DNA of 64,000 nt from Enoplolaimus lenunculus (lineage: Eukaryota > Nematoda > Enoplea > Enoplida > Thoracostomopsidae): NCBI GenBank assembly GCA_030248215.1, contig JASANG010000464.1, positions 62,001-126,000 on the forward strand, written 5' to 3'. Positions 36,980 through 48,645 of this stretch are shown here, piece by piece. Every line of letters starts with the position of its first letter. Position 1 is the stretch's first letter. The notes under the pieces are model-generated. The model saw nothing but the letters and a program-made list of their open reading frames with translations. It ran no database searches and was not told the origin of the DNA. Made by a program: the position numbers and the translations under genes.

Positions 36980-37292
36980 TGACCCGGATAAGAGGGTGCG
37001 GGGTAATGAGAGGGGTCCATGTAGGTGGCTCTGCCACTCTTAAACCTATTTCAAATTAAAACTAAACATAAAATAAAACCCTAAATCAAAACCACACCTT
37101 AAGGGAGTCCGGCTCCACCTAGTCTTGCGTATCGGTCTGGCTCTGTTTGCGAGAAACGACATAGTTAGGCTATGTCAGCACCAGAATTAATTTAACCCCC
37201 TCTCACATTTAGTTGCCTATAAGAAACTCAGCGCAGTGTATATACGTTAAATAATATATATCGCACACGTATACATTGTACTAAATTACCAC

Positions 37293-37884
37293 TGTGAGCG
37301 GTCCCCACCGCTGATGCCTAAACGGTAAAGACATAACCGGGTAATGACATACCCGTAGACTTAGGTTATTTTCGTTCAGTAAAGTCATTCAACAAAAAAA
37401 ACAGGTTTTCCTCTCTGGGAGGAAAACCTAGAATTAATAAAAGAGGAAGGTTTATGTCAGTTTGATTCTATTCAGTATTATAGTTGTGTTTCTCTGATGT
37501 GCTGATTATCTCCTAGAGTTGGAAAATGAGTTTAGTTAACTTAGAGTTTTCTCAATGTTGTTTTGATATTAAGTTATGATTAGTTTCGGTTAGTGATTTC
37601 TAATTTAGTTTTGACTTAGTTTCCAACCATTATGGTTGAAAACTAATCGTATCCTGGTATTAGTAAGTTGTGTTTCTTTACTATTACTTGTTTTCGTATT
37701 AATACGTTATCTCACTTGTTATTAAAGCTTAACCCTAGTTCTGTCTATTAGCGAGTTCGACGGGCTTCTGAGTTCTAAATCGGAGATCGAAACCCTTGTT
37801 AAGACTGGAATTGGATGAACTCGCCCAGTCCTCTAACAATCCTATTACTCTAACCCATGTCTACTAATATATTCCTTGTTTACA
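37293..37884 (+). repeat. left LTR
   Basis: TGTGAGC...TTTACA, preceded by ACCAC. Contains a GGTTTTCCTC...GAGGAAAACC hairpin shared with the right LTR. Confidence 0.93.
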
Positions 37885-38601
37885 TGGTGACCACGATGGT
37901 CTCCGAAAAGCCCGAACTTTTCTAGTTACAGGTATATATCAGATTGCACAGCGAATTTGGAAGAAATTCCCAAGGCACTGGAAATCCCTTATTGATTCGT
38001 GCGTACAACATCCTACAAGGCTACCTTAAAGAGCTGCCTACGTACTTCGTGCATTGTTAGTAAATTCCCTATCACAGCAATATCACAGGTGGCTATTATC
38101 ACAGCTTTATATCACAGTGGAAGGTGCGCATTCCGAATATTAGCACGAGAAATTATCGTGTAAAAAGATTGAAAACCGGTTTGTGCGCATATCACAGCTA
38201 AGCGTATCACATAAATATCACAGTAATATTATAATACTACACACGTTCAAATAGCGTAATATAAGATTTTACGTGTGAAATAAATGTGTTATTGGCGCCG
38301 CTTTAATGTTCGGAAGGTCAATTTACTTTGTTTTGATAAACTTGTTTTGATGAAACAATATTGGCGGTGATCTTTTGTAGTTGTGTATAACGTTAGCGGC
38401 AGCGAAAGGAACAAATAAAACGTTGCAATGTTATCAGTTCGCGATAGGAATTTTAATTTAAATTTAAAATTTAAATTTGTTTATCAACGCGATATTCTCA
38501 GTTGGAATATCGGGTCCATGGCTAGTAGAAGCGAATTTAATTTAAGTTTAATTTGTGTGCTTGTTGCCCTTTGGAATATTTGTAATTGTTCCGTATAAAT
38601 T

Positions 38602-41600
38602 ATGGGCGGTTTGAAACGAACGCCTGTAGTACGCAGGAGTGAAAGGAATGTTGTCTCTAGAAGGCAACAACCTACGCAGGGGACCAACGCTTTATCCTTT
38701 GCGACACCCAGTGCCGCGGTGAATAACGTAGTACCCACTGCACAACCGCTAATCGCGACTTCGGTCGCTTATAATTTAGTTCCAGGCAATGCAGTGGCAA
38801 CAACATCGGGCTTTCAGCAACCAAGTCCACAAGTTGTCACGGCAAAAGATGCGTCCAGAGAGCACCCAGTGCACTCGGAAACGCAGATAGGCGTACATTC
38901 AGTAGGAGACCGAGCCTCCTCAAGCTTGTACGAGTCGTCCGTATTACGGAGAACTCACCGCAATCCTAGACCAGGGGTGGGTACCCTAACAAGACGACGC
39001 CGTGTAGGTGTCACACCCATTCGACGCCGGGGTAGTAAATCGACTAATTTTGCCCAGATAACAGATTTGTCTCGTAATGTAACTCGGTAAATGCAATTAG
39101 GGGCTAGGGTAACTACCCTATCATTCAGCTAACCCCGGGTGGACATGCGGTGATGTCACAAAACAGAAAATCTGTGCAAGAACGAGGCCAAGTAGTACCG
39201 AGACAGGTGGGTGGGTCCGATTCGCGGATAAATTTGCAACCTAGCACCCGGAGTTCTCCGTCCACGCGGCCCGACTCCTCCTCATCCGTTGTCATAGATC
39301 TTTACGACAACGTCGACAACGATTTTCAACAATCGTATTCGTTGCATGATGGATATTCATCGGACATCGGAAAAACTAGAACGACTTTCAACCCGGTGAC
39401 GATGGCGCCGGCGAACAGTGGCCTTGACGACGCAACCCAATCTAACACGTTGGCAATAACTGCGGCGCGGGCGTATACTGTGCGTTTGGCGACGAGATTG
39501 TCGGAGTTGGTACAGTCGGCGGTGGATTCGGTGGAAAATGGATCGACGAGTTACGAGTATGGTAATGAAGACACGTCGAAGAGGACAAAACAGGTCGGTG
39601 CTGAGTTAAAAATGGCCAATTAGAATCCCAAGACATTCCTAAACCCCGAACAGTTATTACTGTTCTAAATAATTTAGGACTAATGGGACCACACTTAGCA
39701 CAGAGATACCCGAACGGTCTAGGACAAATGGTGATACAAACACCGGGGAAAGCAAAAATTTTGGGATAGCAGATCCAAAATAGAGGGGATAACGCAAACA
39801 AAAAGGGAAACGGTGATAAGACAGTCCGGTCCGGTGGGAGCGACGTTGCCACGCGAAAAATCAGCGAGGAATCTCTCCACGTACATGACTAGCTCCGTGG
39901 AAACAGCGGGGTCTCATGCATGATGGTTCGGTCGCAACATAACGCAACCCAGGGTCAACTGTCGGTATACGGGTCGGGTAATACAACTATTCCGACTACC
40001 ATACCTCAACCACCATTACATCCCACTACAGTTAGCGACCCCCTTCAGTTTGCCTTACCGACAATTCAACACCCGTATACAGCAATGCCCCAATCGTCAT
40101 ACTATCCAGGGGCACCTGTGCAATATCCCTACAACTCGTTCACGTCGTATGCCGGACAATCCTACCCCCAGCCTGGACCGAGCACAGCGGGTGGTATGGG
40201 TTCTCAAAGCAATTTTGTGAGTCAAACTATGGGTTTAGGGGGTAACCAATTTACAACACCTATGGTTACATGACACCAACCCCCTACCCAACCAAACCAA
40301 AACGCAGGCTATAACGAGTCAATTTTATTCCCAAATTCAACAACAACAACGGGAAACCTTTTTAAATAGCCTAACCCTAGAGCAGCGCACCGCATTCCTA
40401 AGTCTATATCCACCAGAAGCGAATGCAGCTGCAACATCAACGTCTATCGCAGGAGCTCCTACACAGGTCACTTGGGCCAGGGACTGTGGACCAGCCCTAC
40501 CGACAACAAGTTGGGGATATCCTCATACTCAATTACCATTTACCCCAGGGTGGTCAATGGGAAATGATCGGTTGGTGGAAGGCGACCGCGCATCGGTTAC
40601 GGACGTGCAGTCCAACGCATCCAGACCACCTACCCCAATAGGAGTAACAACCGGCGATATGATAGACAATGCTCATGCGTGGCAGATGCCGAATACGGGT
40701 AGGGTTCAACCGGGTATGGGCAATAATGCGCTAATGGTTCCGACATCGGCGGGGCCGACACAGATCGTAGTACACATGCTCGAAAAAGACTCGTATTTCC
40801 CTAAATATGAAGGCACCGATGACTTCGATGCATTTTATAAGCGTTTTGACAGATGTATCAGATCGCCAGGTATTGTCGATCTCCCGTCGAAGATGAAACA
40901 ATTCCGCAAATGTTTGCGGAAGCCTCAGATAAACACCTTCAGCTCTTGGAGGAGGAAGCGGCTATTGAGCCTGAAAATTTCGAGTGGTTAGTCAACCAAT
41001 TTAGAGACCGCTTTGCCGAACCTGACGATTTAACCACCAGAATCGTAAATTTTCAAAGAATGATTCAGATAGGTAACATCGAAGAATATGCTGACGAACT
41101 GTTAGTATATTGGAAACGTTACCTAGAGAAACGTTTCGCAGACCCGAAGGAGGCTCATGACCTGCTGTGTCAAACGTTTATAAATAACGCAAAGCCGGAA
41201 TTTAAATTGACATTACAAACCGGCATGACCGAACCGTTCGAAGAATTAAGATTCAGAGCTAAAAAATTACAACGTCTTTTAGCAAATGGCATGACTGACA
41301 CAACTGGTCAGGAAACCAGATATAGGTTATATGAAAATAAAGTAAACCAAAAGAATAACAAAGCAAAAATGAATCGCGGACATGAGGGTGCGAAAAATAA
41401 GGACGACAAGAAGGAGCACACCGATAATGATGACCGGTTGAAACAACAAGGGTCGTCCCGCACCTGTTTTAACTGCGGTAAGGAAGGGCACATAGCCCGG
41501 AACTGCAGAAGTTCTAAGAAATCAGACCCGGATTCGAAAAAGAATAATAATAACAACAATAAGAACAAAGATTCTGATAAAAAGTCTGATACAAAACGTG

Positions 41601-41719
41601 AATTTGAACCTTGCGAATTTTGCAATAAAACAAACCATCCTGCGCGTATTTGTTTTAAAAATCCTGATCGGAAAAAGGCGGATGGAAAATCAAAATCTAA
41701 ATCTAATGACGAAAGCTAG
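38602..41719 (+). pseudogene. gag-like region of the LTR fossil
   Basis: Pro/Ser/Gln-rich N-terminal part, then a helical capsid-like segment (EEYADELLVYWKRY, FEELRFRAKKLQRL) and two zinc-knuckle motifs: a classical CCHC (CFNCGKEGHIARNC) and a variant (CEFCNKTNHPARIC). The stretch between them is Lys/Asn-rich. Its arrangement is typical of retrotransposon gag. It appears degraded rather than one continuous frame. Confidence 0.75.
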
Positions 41720-41983
41720 GGCCCCAGAGCGGAGTCTCCCAGACGGGAGGCAACAGAGGCGAAACAATTGACAGCTCGTTCAGGAGCCGCGGGAGGAGTC
41801 CTAGCACATCCGTCCGCTGTCATGATACCGCCTCACCACGTCCGTTTAGCGGACGGTAGGGGAATGAGTATTTCGACTACTGTACCAACCGCGTATATTG
41901 CGACTTATCGCGGAACCGGTGTAAAACCCACCGGATTTAATGTCGAAATAAATATTAACAATTTATTAGTCATGGGTCTGTTA

Positions 41984-43025
41984 TGCGGGATTCACGTTAT
42001 AACCAGGGCAGCTTGGGACACGATTTGTCCCTATCAGACTATTGGGTAGCATTTTGTCCGCATGTAAACCCTATGTCATATTCAAAAACCCGTTGTTGTC
42101 TGCTTTCATCTTATATCGGTCACGGTTTGTACTTCAATATCATACGATATTTGCTATTTTGACTGTCGATCTCATATGAATTTTGGGGCAGTGTCTACAA
42201 TGTTACTGCAGTGCTGATGAAACGTACCACCAAATATCATATGATACTAACAGACTTATAAAAGGAGTATCATATGATGTTCGCAGATCCAGATAAACCC
42301 ATTCACCAAACACGTTTAATGCTAGTTATGCACATTTATGAGGGCCAAACGATGTAGTTTATAAACATTTAGTGTATAAACAGTACGTCAATCCAGTTTG
42401 ACCGACCATCAAGTAAACTGTATAGTTCAAACATGTTACTGTTGTCCAAGTATGTAATTGTACGTCTCTTTACTCTGACTACATATTCTTATTTAAACTG
42501 CATGTATTATAAAACATCAATAAAGCTATATACAGCAAAAGATACATAACTTTGAAATCACTACATTAACAATATTTTAAAAAATGTTTCCAAGGACTGT
42601 GTGGTTCAGCGGTTAGCATATGCAGAAATGCTGCAGACAGTCCGGGTTCAAGTCAGTTTGGGAGATACCGCTGGTGATTTTAAAACAGGACAATTAAAAA
42701 CTTATACAAAATGGACCGCCTATTTTATTTTTTAAACAACCTAGCAGCGTATAACATAACATTCCCTGTTTAATGTAGCGGACTATCTTATGATACTCTG
42801 GATTTGTCCTGCTGAATGCCATAGTAGATTGTCCTATATTATCATATGATATACCTGTCTTTGTATCCTCTGCTTATTTGACAGCTATGGTTTGTAGGCC
42901 ACTGTCACCTGATATTCGAAGTTTGTCTGTTCACACGGAATAGAAGCCCGAAAATTAATGTCGATGTCAAATCAACATGGGACAAAACGTGTCTCTGCTG
43001 CCCCGGTTATAACGTGAACCCCGCA
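41984..43025. mobile_element. MITE (1,042 bp) inside the LTR fossil, TTA target duplication, giant-element-like termini
   Basis: Left end TGCGGGATTCACGTTATAAC and right end, read inward, TGCGGGGTTCACGTTATAAC. TTA flanks both sides (41981-41983 and 43026-43028). Inner blocks GGGCAGC and TTTTGTCCC are also inverted. The interior carries repeated TATCATATGATA-type palindromes and a tRNA-like module. The interrupted protease region of the host retrotransposon continues directly on both sides. The terminus and TSD resemble those of the giant element at 2656-35131. Confidence 0.92.
42594..42660 (+). repeat. tRNA-like module (pol III box A/B) inside the MITE
   Basis: TGGTTCAGCGGTTAGCAT resembles a box A and GGGTTCAAGTC a box B, with GGACTGT and ACAGTCC able to pair. 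It is probably a tRNA-derived SINE head or relic rather than a tRNA gene, because no proper acceptor stem is formed. Confidence 0.5.
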
Positions 43026-44099
43026 TTAGACAGTGGTGCGGATCTAACGTTGATGCATAAGCATTTATATGATTTGTATTTATCGGATATATCGTTGGAT
43101 ACATCCCACGTGATCGACTGTTTCGGTTACGAATCTGCAAGAGCACAAAAGACTCTTGGATGTATGAATCACAGCGTCACACTCGGAGGCGTCACCAAGA
43201 TGGTTCAGATCCACGTCATGCCGTCAATGCAGTCGTCTCTGATCCTGGGTGAAGATATTTTGACGGACTTTGGTGTGGTGTTGGATTACGTACGTTCAAC
43301 AGTAACGGTGCACGGCACCAAGGTTAGATCTTGGAAATCAAGACAGGTACGTGATGGGGGTTTGTTAAAGTTGGAATTAATTGAAAACATTGTAAGCGAA
43401 GCAAACCCCGACGAACTGAAACCCGATAGACCCAAAGAACAGGACCCAATTTACGTAGCACCCCTCCGAATTATCCAAAGGAAACGGGGTAAAAGGGGTA
43501 AACAAAATAAAGAGAAATCAAATTCGGACACAGGTTCAAACCCCACTCCCTCCACTTCAGGGACCCAGATCCCTACGGAGGCAAGAATCTGCCGAATTTC
43601 GTATGCCACACATGTATCAGCGATGTCGACCCGTGTCGTTCAATGCGAAGCACCGGCCGGGTGGCACCGTAGCGAAGCGATAATGGTTGAACCATTATCG
43701 GGGCTTAAATGCCGGACAACACCCAACGTTGCGCTAGCTCGCACATTAACACAAGTTAAAAACGGATTGTTGTCCGTTCCGATTTCGAATCTAACACACG
43801 AAGAAGCGTTACGGGATTGGAAGCGTCAACAAGAACAAGTTAGGCGTGATATGGAAAGACGCGGAACTGTAGCGACCGAGTCGTCCGTTCAGCAAGCGTT
43901 CTATACGCCTAGTCCGGTAGTTTATCCGCAAACAACAATTCCGTTGATCTCACCGAAAACACCGCCGATGATTGTGGAGTCGGTTTCGCCGTTCATTACG
44001 CAAACGCAATTGCAAGAAGAACTTCGCAAAGTCCGAGAAGTTTACGAAAAAGAAATTAAAAGATGCAATGAACGAGAGGCTCATGGACGACTTGCGTGA
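43026..44099 (+). pseudogene. aspartic-protease region of the LTR fossil
   Basis: The retropepsin signature DSGADLTLM lies at the left edge, next to the MITE, followed by a flap-like segment and LILGEDILTDFGVVLDY, a typical retropepsin C-terminal motif. Downstream it becomes charged and low-complexity, with a coiled-coil-like Glu/Lys/Arg end. Family assignment by motif only. Confidence 0.75.
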
Positions 44100-44216
44100 C
44101 ATGATGCGGGCGTTAACGCGACAAATCAATCAGCCATCGGGCCGTTAGCGGGTTTTCTACCGGATACACGTGGCGACGCGGAGTCCAGCTCAAGAGCTGC
44201 GACTCCAGTTACATCT

Positions 44217-45587
44217 GTGACCAGCACACAGGTATCCGAAACCATCGTGACCGAGTCAACGTTGGTGGCACCACCGATAACTGTGCAGGCACAACGGGAA
44301 GCAACGTTGGTGAGCACCGCTCCTGGCGCGCTGGTGTCCGAGGAACCAACATCTTCTCGGGCATTAGCAACTCTGGACGGGGAAGCGCAGCGCGCAGTTA
44401 CTTGCAATCTCGTGTCGGTCGGGCAACCGGGATCGACGGAGGCAACGCAGCCTTCCCCTAAGGAGGGCGTCAGCGAGCGGAAAGACGCTCAGGATACCGA
44501 TGCTACAGCCGGGGAGGCTGTGGGTGACACAGAGCAGTCAGCAGCAGACTCGTAGTCTGACGATTGGGATCCGAACGCGGTGGTTCTGCCTGATCAATGT
44601 TTGTTGAACGGTGGAGAACTCATGAGTAGATTTCCACAGAACTACGAATATCGATTGCATGCGTATTACTTCAATGTCAACGAACGCGTGCCGCGTCCAA
44701 CTGGTCCGTTGACGGAGACGCAATTGTCGGATATTCGGCGATCTTGGACGTACGAATTCATAAGTTTGATTCGTTTTCGATTGCTTTCTAATGTGTCACT
44801 CACGGTCTACCTCGACTATCTCCGGTTTGTCGAGCGTGGAATACGTTACGAGGTGTTCAACCGGGCGCCGTACCTAACGCCGCAGCAGTATGACAACATC
44901 ATACGTTGGTTTGCTATGGAGCTGCGGGATTGGGTACTGCGTCGTATTCCATGGCGTAGACGGGCATTTGCGCAGGCACCGCGTGCCGCGTTCTTGCCAA
45001 TAGGTCGTGCTTTGCTGAGTCAACAGTATGACGCAGTCAAAGACAAACGCGCTGCGTGCAAACGTGATGCCGTTATGGATCAAGCATACACGGATGGCGA
45101 TTATTGGCGAGCGCGTGACGAATTCGAGCGTGACAACGTGGCGTATATCACGGCGCATACGACAGCACCGAACGATCCGCGTACAATGCAGATGCTCGGT
45201 GAGCTAACAATTCGTTTGGATAATATGCGCAGACGCACGTTGATGCAGTTGACAGGTGCGGATCGTGCTGCAATTCGCGATGCAGGCATCCGTTACAATC
45301 GATCGTTGAAGTGTGATGCGCCTAACGATCATCATCACTACAACCCACCTGCGAATCCGCACGATGAAGAATTCTTGCGATTTATGCGCAACTTCGGCGA
45401 CAATTTTCCACAGCAGGAAGCCGCGGAAGACAGTCGAATCCGGAAGTTTCGAAATTCGAGGATCGCGCAGATGGGTAAGGTCACAACGCGGGCGTATCAT
45501 AGCGAAGATTCGGATGACTCGTTCGTTGGACCTGTTCAACGTGGCTCGCGCCGAAAAACGTATTGGTTCGTTTGGAACCGATCATGA
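44217..45587 (+). pseudogene. 3' open region of the LTR fossil, function unknown
   Basis: A Thr/Val/Ala-rich stretch is followed by a 335-residue basic, aromatic-rich frame (for example RFPQNYEYRLHAYYF and DWVLRRIPWRRRAF) ending in a polar tail. It sits where pol would be expected in a full element, yet I see no reverse transcriptase or integrase motif. I do not recognise the protein, and it may be an element-specific accessory product. Confidence 0.5.
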
Positions 45588-46042
45588 AAGTAGCTCCCAG
45601 GACTCAGACCGGAGGGTTACTCGTCAACGACGACCGCGCGCGAAGATGTCGCGCTATTCTAGCAGCGGCGGATGAGGCAATCGGTACCCAGTACCAAAAG
45701 CCAAACAAGCGACATCACGAGATCGTCAGGCTGAAGGCGATAAGGAAGTTACTATTACAAAGGCCGTAAGGATCGCGATCGTGAAAGACAAAACTGATCT
45801 GCAAGTCGTTCAAAGATCTGAAGTTGAAGCTTTAAAATTAACATCTTGAATTGCAGATCTTGTATATAGTGTATATACGTTAGTAATTCACTTACAAAAT
45901 TTGCCAAGTTATTGCTTGTCACTAATGAGCTCACTCAAGTACTGGTCGCTGTGCCTTTATTTCGTGTTGTAACTGTATGTATGATTTTGTCATTATTATT
46001 AACTGCTTGGCAGTGGAAGCCAAGAAAGGAAATAGAGGGGAT

Positions 46043-46633
46043 GTGAGCAGTCCACACCGCTGATGCCTAAACGGTAAAGACATAACTGGCTAATGACATA
46101 CCCGTAGACTTAGGTTATTTTCGCTCAGTAAAGTCATTCAACAGAAAAACAGGTTTTCCTCTCTGGGAGGAAAACCTAGAATTAATAAAAGAGGAAGGTT
46201 TATGTCAGTTTGATTCTATTCAGTATTATAGTTGTGTTTCTCTGATGTGGTGATTATCTCCTAGAGTTGGAAAATGAGTTTAGTTAACTTAGAGTTTTCT
46301 CAATGTTGTTTTGATATTAAATTACGATTAGTTTCGGTTAGTGATTTCTAATTTAGTTTTCACTTAGTTTTCAACCATTGTGGTTGAAAACTAATCGTAT
46401 CCTGGTATTAGTAAGTTGTGTTCTTTTTACTATTACTTGTTCTCGCATTAATACGTTGTCTTACTTGTTATTAAACCTTAACTCTAGTTCTGTCTATTAG
46501 CGAGTTCGACGGGCTTCTGAGTTCTAAATCGGAGATCGGAACCCTTGTTAAGGCTGGAATTGGATGAACTCGCCCAGTCCCCTGACAATCCTATTATTCT
46601 AACCCATGTCTACTAAGATAATCCTAGTTTACA
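46043..46633 (+). repeat. right LTR
   Basis: Same ends as the left LTR, followed by ACCAC. Confidence 0.93.
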
Positions 46634-46672
46634 ACCACAAGACGTGAGAGCCCCCTCGGGCTCGAGCGTCAA

Positions 46673-46740
46673 GCTCCTATAGCTGAGTGGTGATGGTATA
46701 CGCCTCCCACTCCATTCACTGGAGTTCGAATCCTAGCATA
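46673..46740 (+). repeat. tRNA-like sequence, probable SINE head or tRNA relic
   Basis: TAGCTGAGTGGT fits box A and AGTTCGAATCC fits box B almost perfectly, with a CTCCCAC sequence where an anticodon loop would be. The acceptor and T stems do not pair properly, so I do not call a tRNA gene. Confidence 0.4.
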
Positions 46741-46928
46741 AAAGTAGGTCTCAGGGAAAATAGAAAATATTCATGTGAGAAAGGGTTAAGAATAGTCACG
46801 GTGGCCTAAAATGTGAAGGAAACCACGGTGTTTGAGTGTAATTGGAATAGCGCAGGGCGCCTAGGTTTACCCAGTATAGAATACAATACCGGAGATATAA
46901 AGGAAACCTGAGAAACCGTAGTCTAATA

Positions 46929-47070
46929 AATCTAACGGGGTTAAGTTTACTATTCTACAATGGATTGGCCCAATCTAACGGGATTAGATTGGTCGGAAAA
47001 CTTGAGTGCAAATCTAACGGGGTTAGAGAGCATGGTTAAACTGGGAGTAATTCTAAAGGGGTTAGGATTG
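46929..47070. repeat. four copies of a CTAACGGGGTTAG motif
   Basis: ATCTAACGGGGTTA at 46930, ATCTAACGGGATTAGAT at 46978, ATCTAACGGGGTTAGA at 47013 and TTCTAAAGGGGTTAG at 47053, spaced 35-48 bp apart. Each is an imperfect palindrome. Confidence 0.8.
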
Positions 47071-48495
47071 CACGGATTTTCCGGAAAATTGTAACGATTT
47101 GTACGTTAGAGCCAGTGGCTTGATTATATAGATTCAGGCATCGGTTCTAAGGATTCCGGATCAGGTTACGAGTTAAATTGCATATCCTGTGATTTGCTCG
47201 TTTATACCCGGTGTTATACAAGATTTGGGTGGATTAATAAACATTTACCGGTCGCGTTACTAAATCAGAGCGGATAGCGTACATCGAGAAAAGAACTGAA
47301 TAAGGTGATACAGGAGGTATCCTCTGGAGAGGCCAAGTAAATATCAGTCCCCTTCTTATTCGGGTTACTACAATACTTATGATTCAGTGAAGTCCTCACA
47401 GTGCCAAAAACCATGCTAAAAGTATGCTACGTAGTCCAGCGGAACGCGTGGGATACGGTTATATATATGCACGGATGTATCATGCGATATGGTGTGCGAA
47501 ATGCCGAAGTTTTATCTATCTAGAGGTTCTGTTACTTAGATGACTGGTTGGGCAGAAAGGACGGAATTCCGCCAAGGTATGACGCCTTGACTGTCTCAGC
47601 TTGTGTAAAGTTCAGACAGTTCGTACCTAAACAGGAACTGCTAAATACACCTAGACTGCAGTAATGTTTGAGCATTAGAGCCGAACACTGATGGGCTAAT
47701 TAAGAGTTTTTGTTGAGCCGTTGAGGGTTACATTTTCTGCCATCAAACGTCTGGCCCTGGCTATCAAGCTATGGTCAAATAACTGATTTGGCACGTTGCC
47801 AACGATTTAAGACGGTGCCAAATCAGATTTTTGACCATAACTCGTTAACCAGGGGTTTACCTGTCAAAAATTTAACACAATTGATTTTAGCTCCACAGGC
47901 TGCGTCAAATGGTATTTTGTACTTTCAAACAAAAAAATTTCCTTGTGACCTTAAAAAATCTAAATTTTCAAAATTTCAAATATGGTAGTGAAATATCCAG
48001 TGGAGGTGTGAGAAGCTCAAATCTTAAACAATTTTCAAAATCCAGCTGTTTTAGAACAAACGCTGGGGCGGGGGATAACAGAAAAGACCCTGTAACTAAG
48101 CCTCATTTTTTCAGAAGGGTAAGTTGGAAAACCAATTGATTTTACATGATGAAAATGTAATCATAAAGGATGTTTAGTTAATATGCGTGAAGCGAAAATT
48201 TTTTTATTATTTTTAGATACCGACGGAAACTTACAAAATTAGGCAACAAAATTTCTTCGACTCGTACCAATGGGTGAGGGCAAAACGCACACAACCATGA
48301 CTGTGGTTCCTACTTTTATAGATGATATTAAACAAAATTTTTTAAATCATTTCATTAATATATTAGAGGTTGTTAATCTGCCCCTGGCACTTATTACTGA
48401 AAAAGGCTGATTGCAGGTAGTTTTGCGCTTCCCAGTGTAGCTAACTAAAATAAAATCAGAAGATAACTGCAAATGTTTCAAATTTTAGTACTTTT

Positions 48496-48645
48496 GTTGA
48501 CGTGCGGCCGTCCGGCGTCTTCTGTCACGCGCACGGTACCGTATAGCGCCGTCCGTCACCCGTGCGCCCTATGGGTGACACACGGTGTGACGGACGGTGC
48601 CAGACGGGTGACGGACGGTGACCAACGTCAAGTATATATAGCGCA
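48496..48645. repeat. GC-rich palindromic element, CACCGTCCGTCA type
   Basis: Contains GCCGTCCGTCACCCGTGCG and inverted GGGTGACGGACGGTG, flanked by TTGACGTGCGG on the left and the inverted CAACGTCAAG on the right. Related to 34054-34180. Confidence 0.7.

Larger units (their letters stand above)
37293..46633 (+). mobile_element. LTR retrotransposon fossil (gag/protease bearing, Ty3-like or related), 9.3 kb
   Basis: Two LTRs of about 592 bp (37293-37884 and 46043-46633) start TGTGAGC and end TTTACA. The 5-bp target duplication ACCAC flanks both ends. A TGG-starting primer-binding candidate follows the left LTR, and a purine-rich tract (AAGAAAGGAAATAGAGGGGA) precedes the right LTR. Parts visible are a gag-like region with zinc knuckles, an aspartic-protease region and a further 3' open frame. 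I see no reverse transcriptase, RNase H or integrase, so it may have been non-autonomous. By eye the LTRs differ at roughly 30 positions (about 95% identity), which makes it a fairly old insertion. The coding part looks broken in several places, and a MITE has inserted at 41984-43025. Confidence 0.9.
36980..47368. mobile_element. TIR element (GTGACCCGGATAAGAGGG) interrupted by the LTR retrotransposon
   Basis: Left end GTGACCCGGATAAGAGGG and right end CCCTTCTTATTCGGGTTAC are inverted, with TA on the outside of both. The last ~60 bp (CTCTGGAGAGGCCAAGTAAATATCAGTCC) match the right end of the smaller relative at 51913-52327. Removing the 9.3-kb LTR element leaves about 1.05 kb. It contains CTAACGGGGTTAG repeats and a tRNA-like module on the right side. 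No transposase seen. Confidence 0.6.

Noticed and set aside
45313-45675. Overlapping alternative frames in the 3' part of the LTR fossil
   Set aside because: Shadows of the 44580-45587 frame. No independent support.
46673-46740. A tRNA-Gly(CCC) gene
   Set aside because: Box A and B are good, but acceptor and T stems do not pair and the 3' end is wrong.
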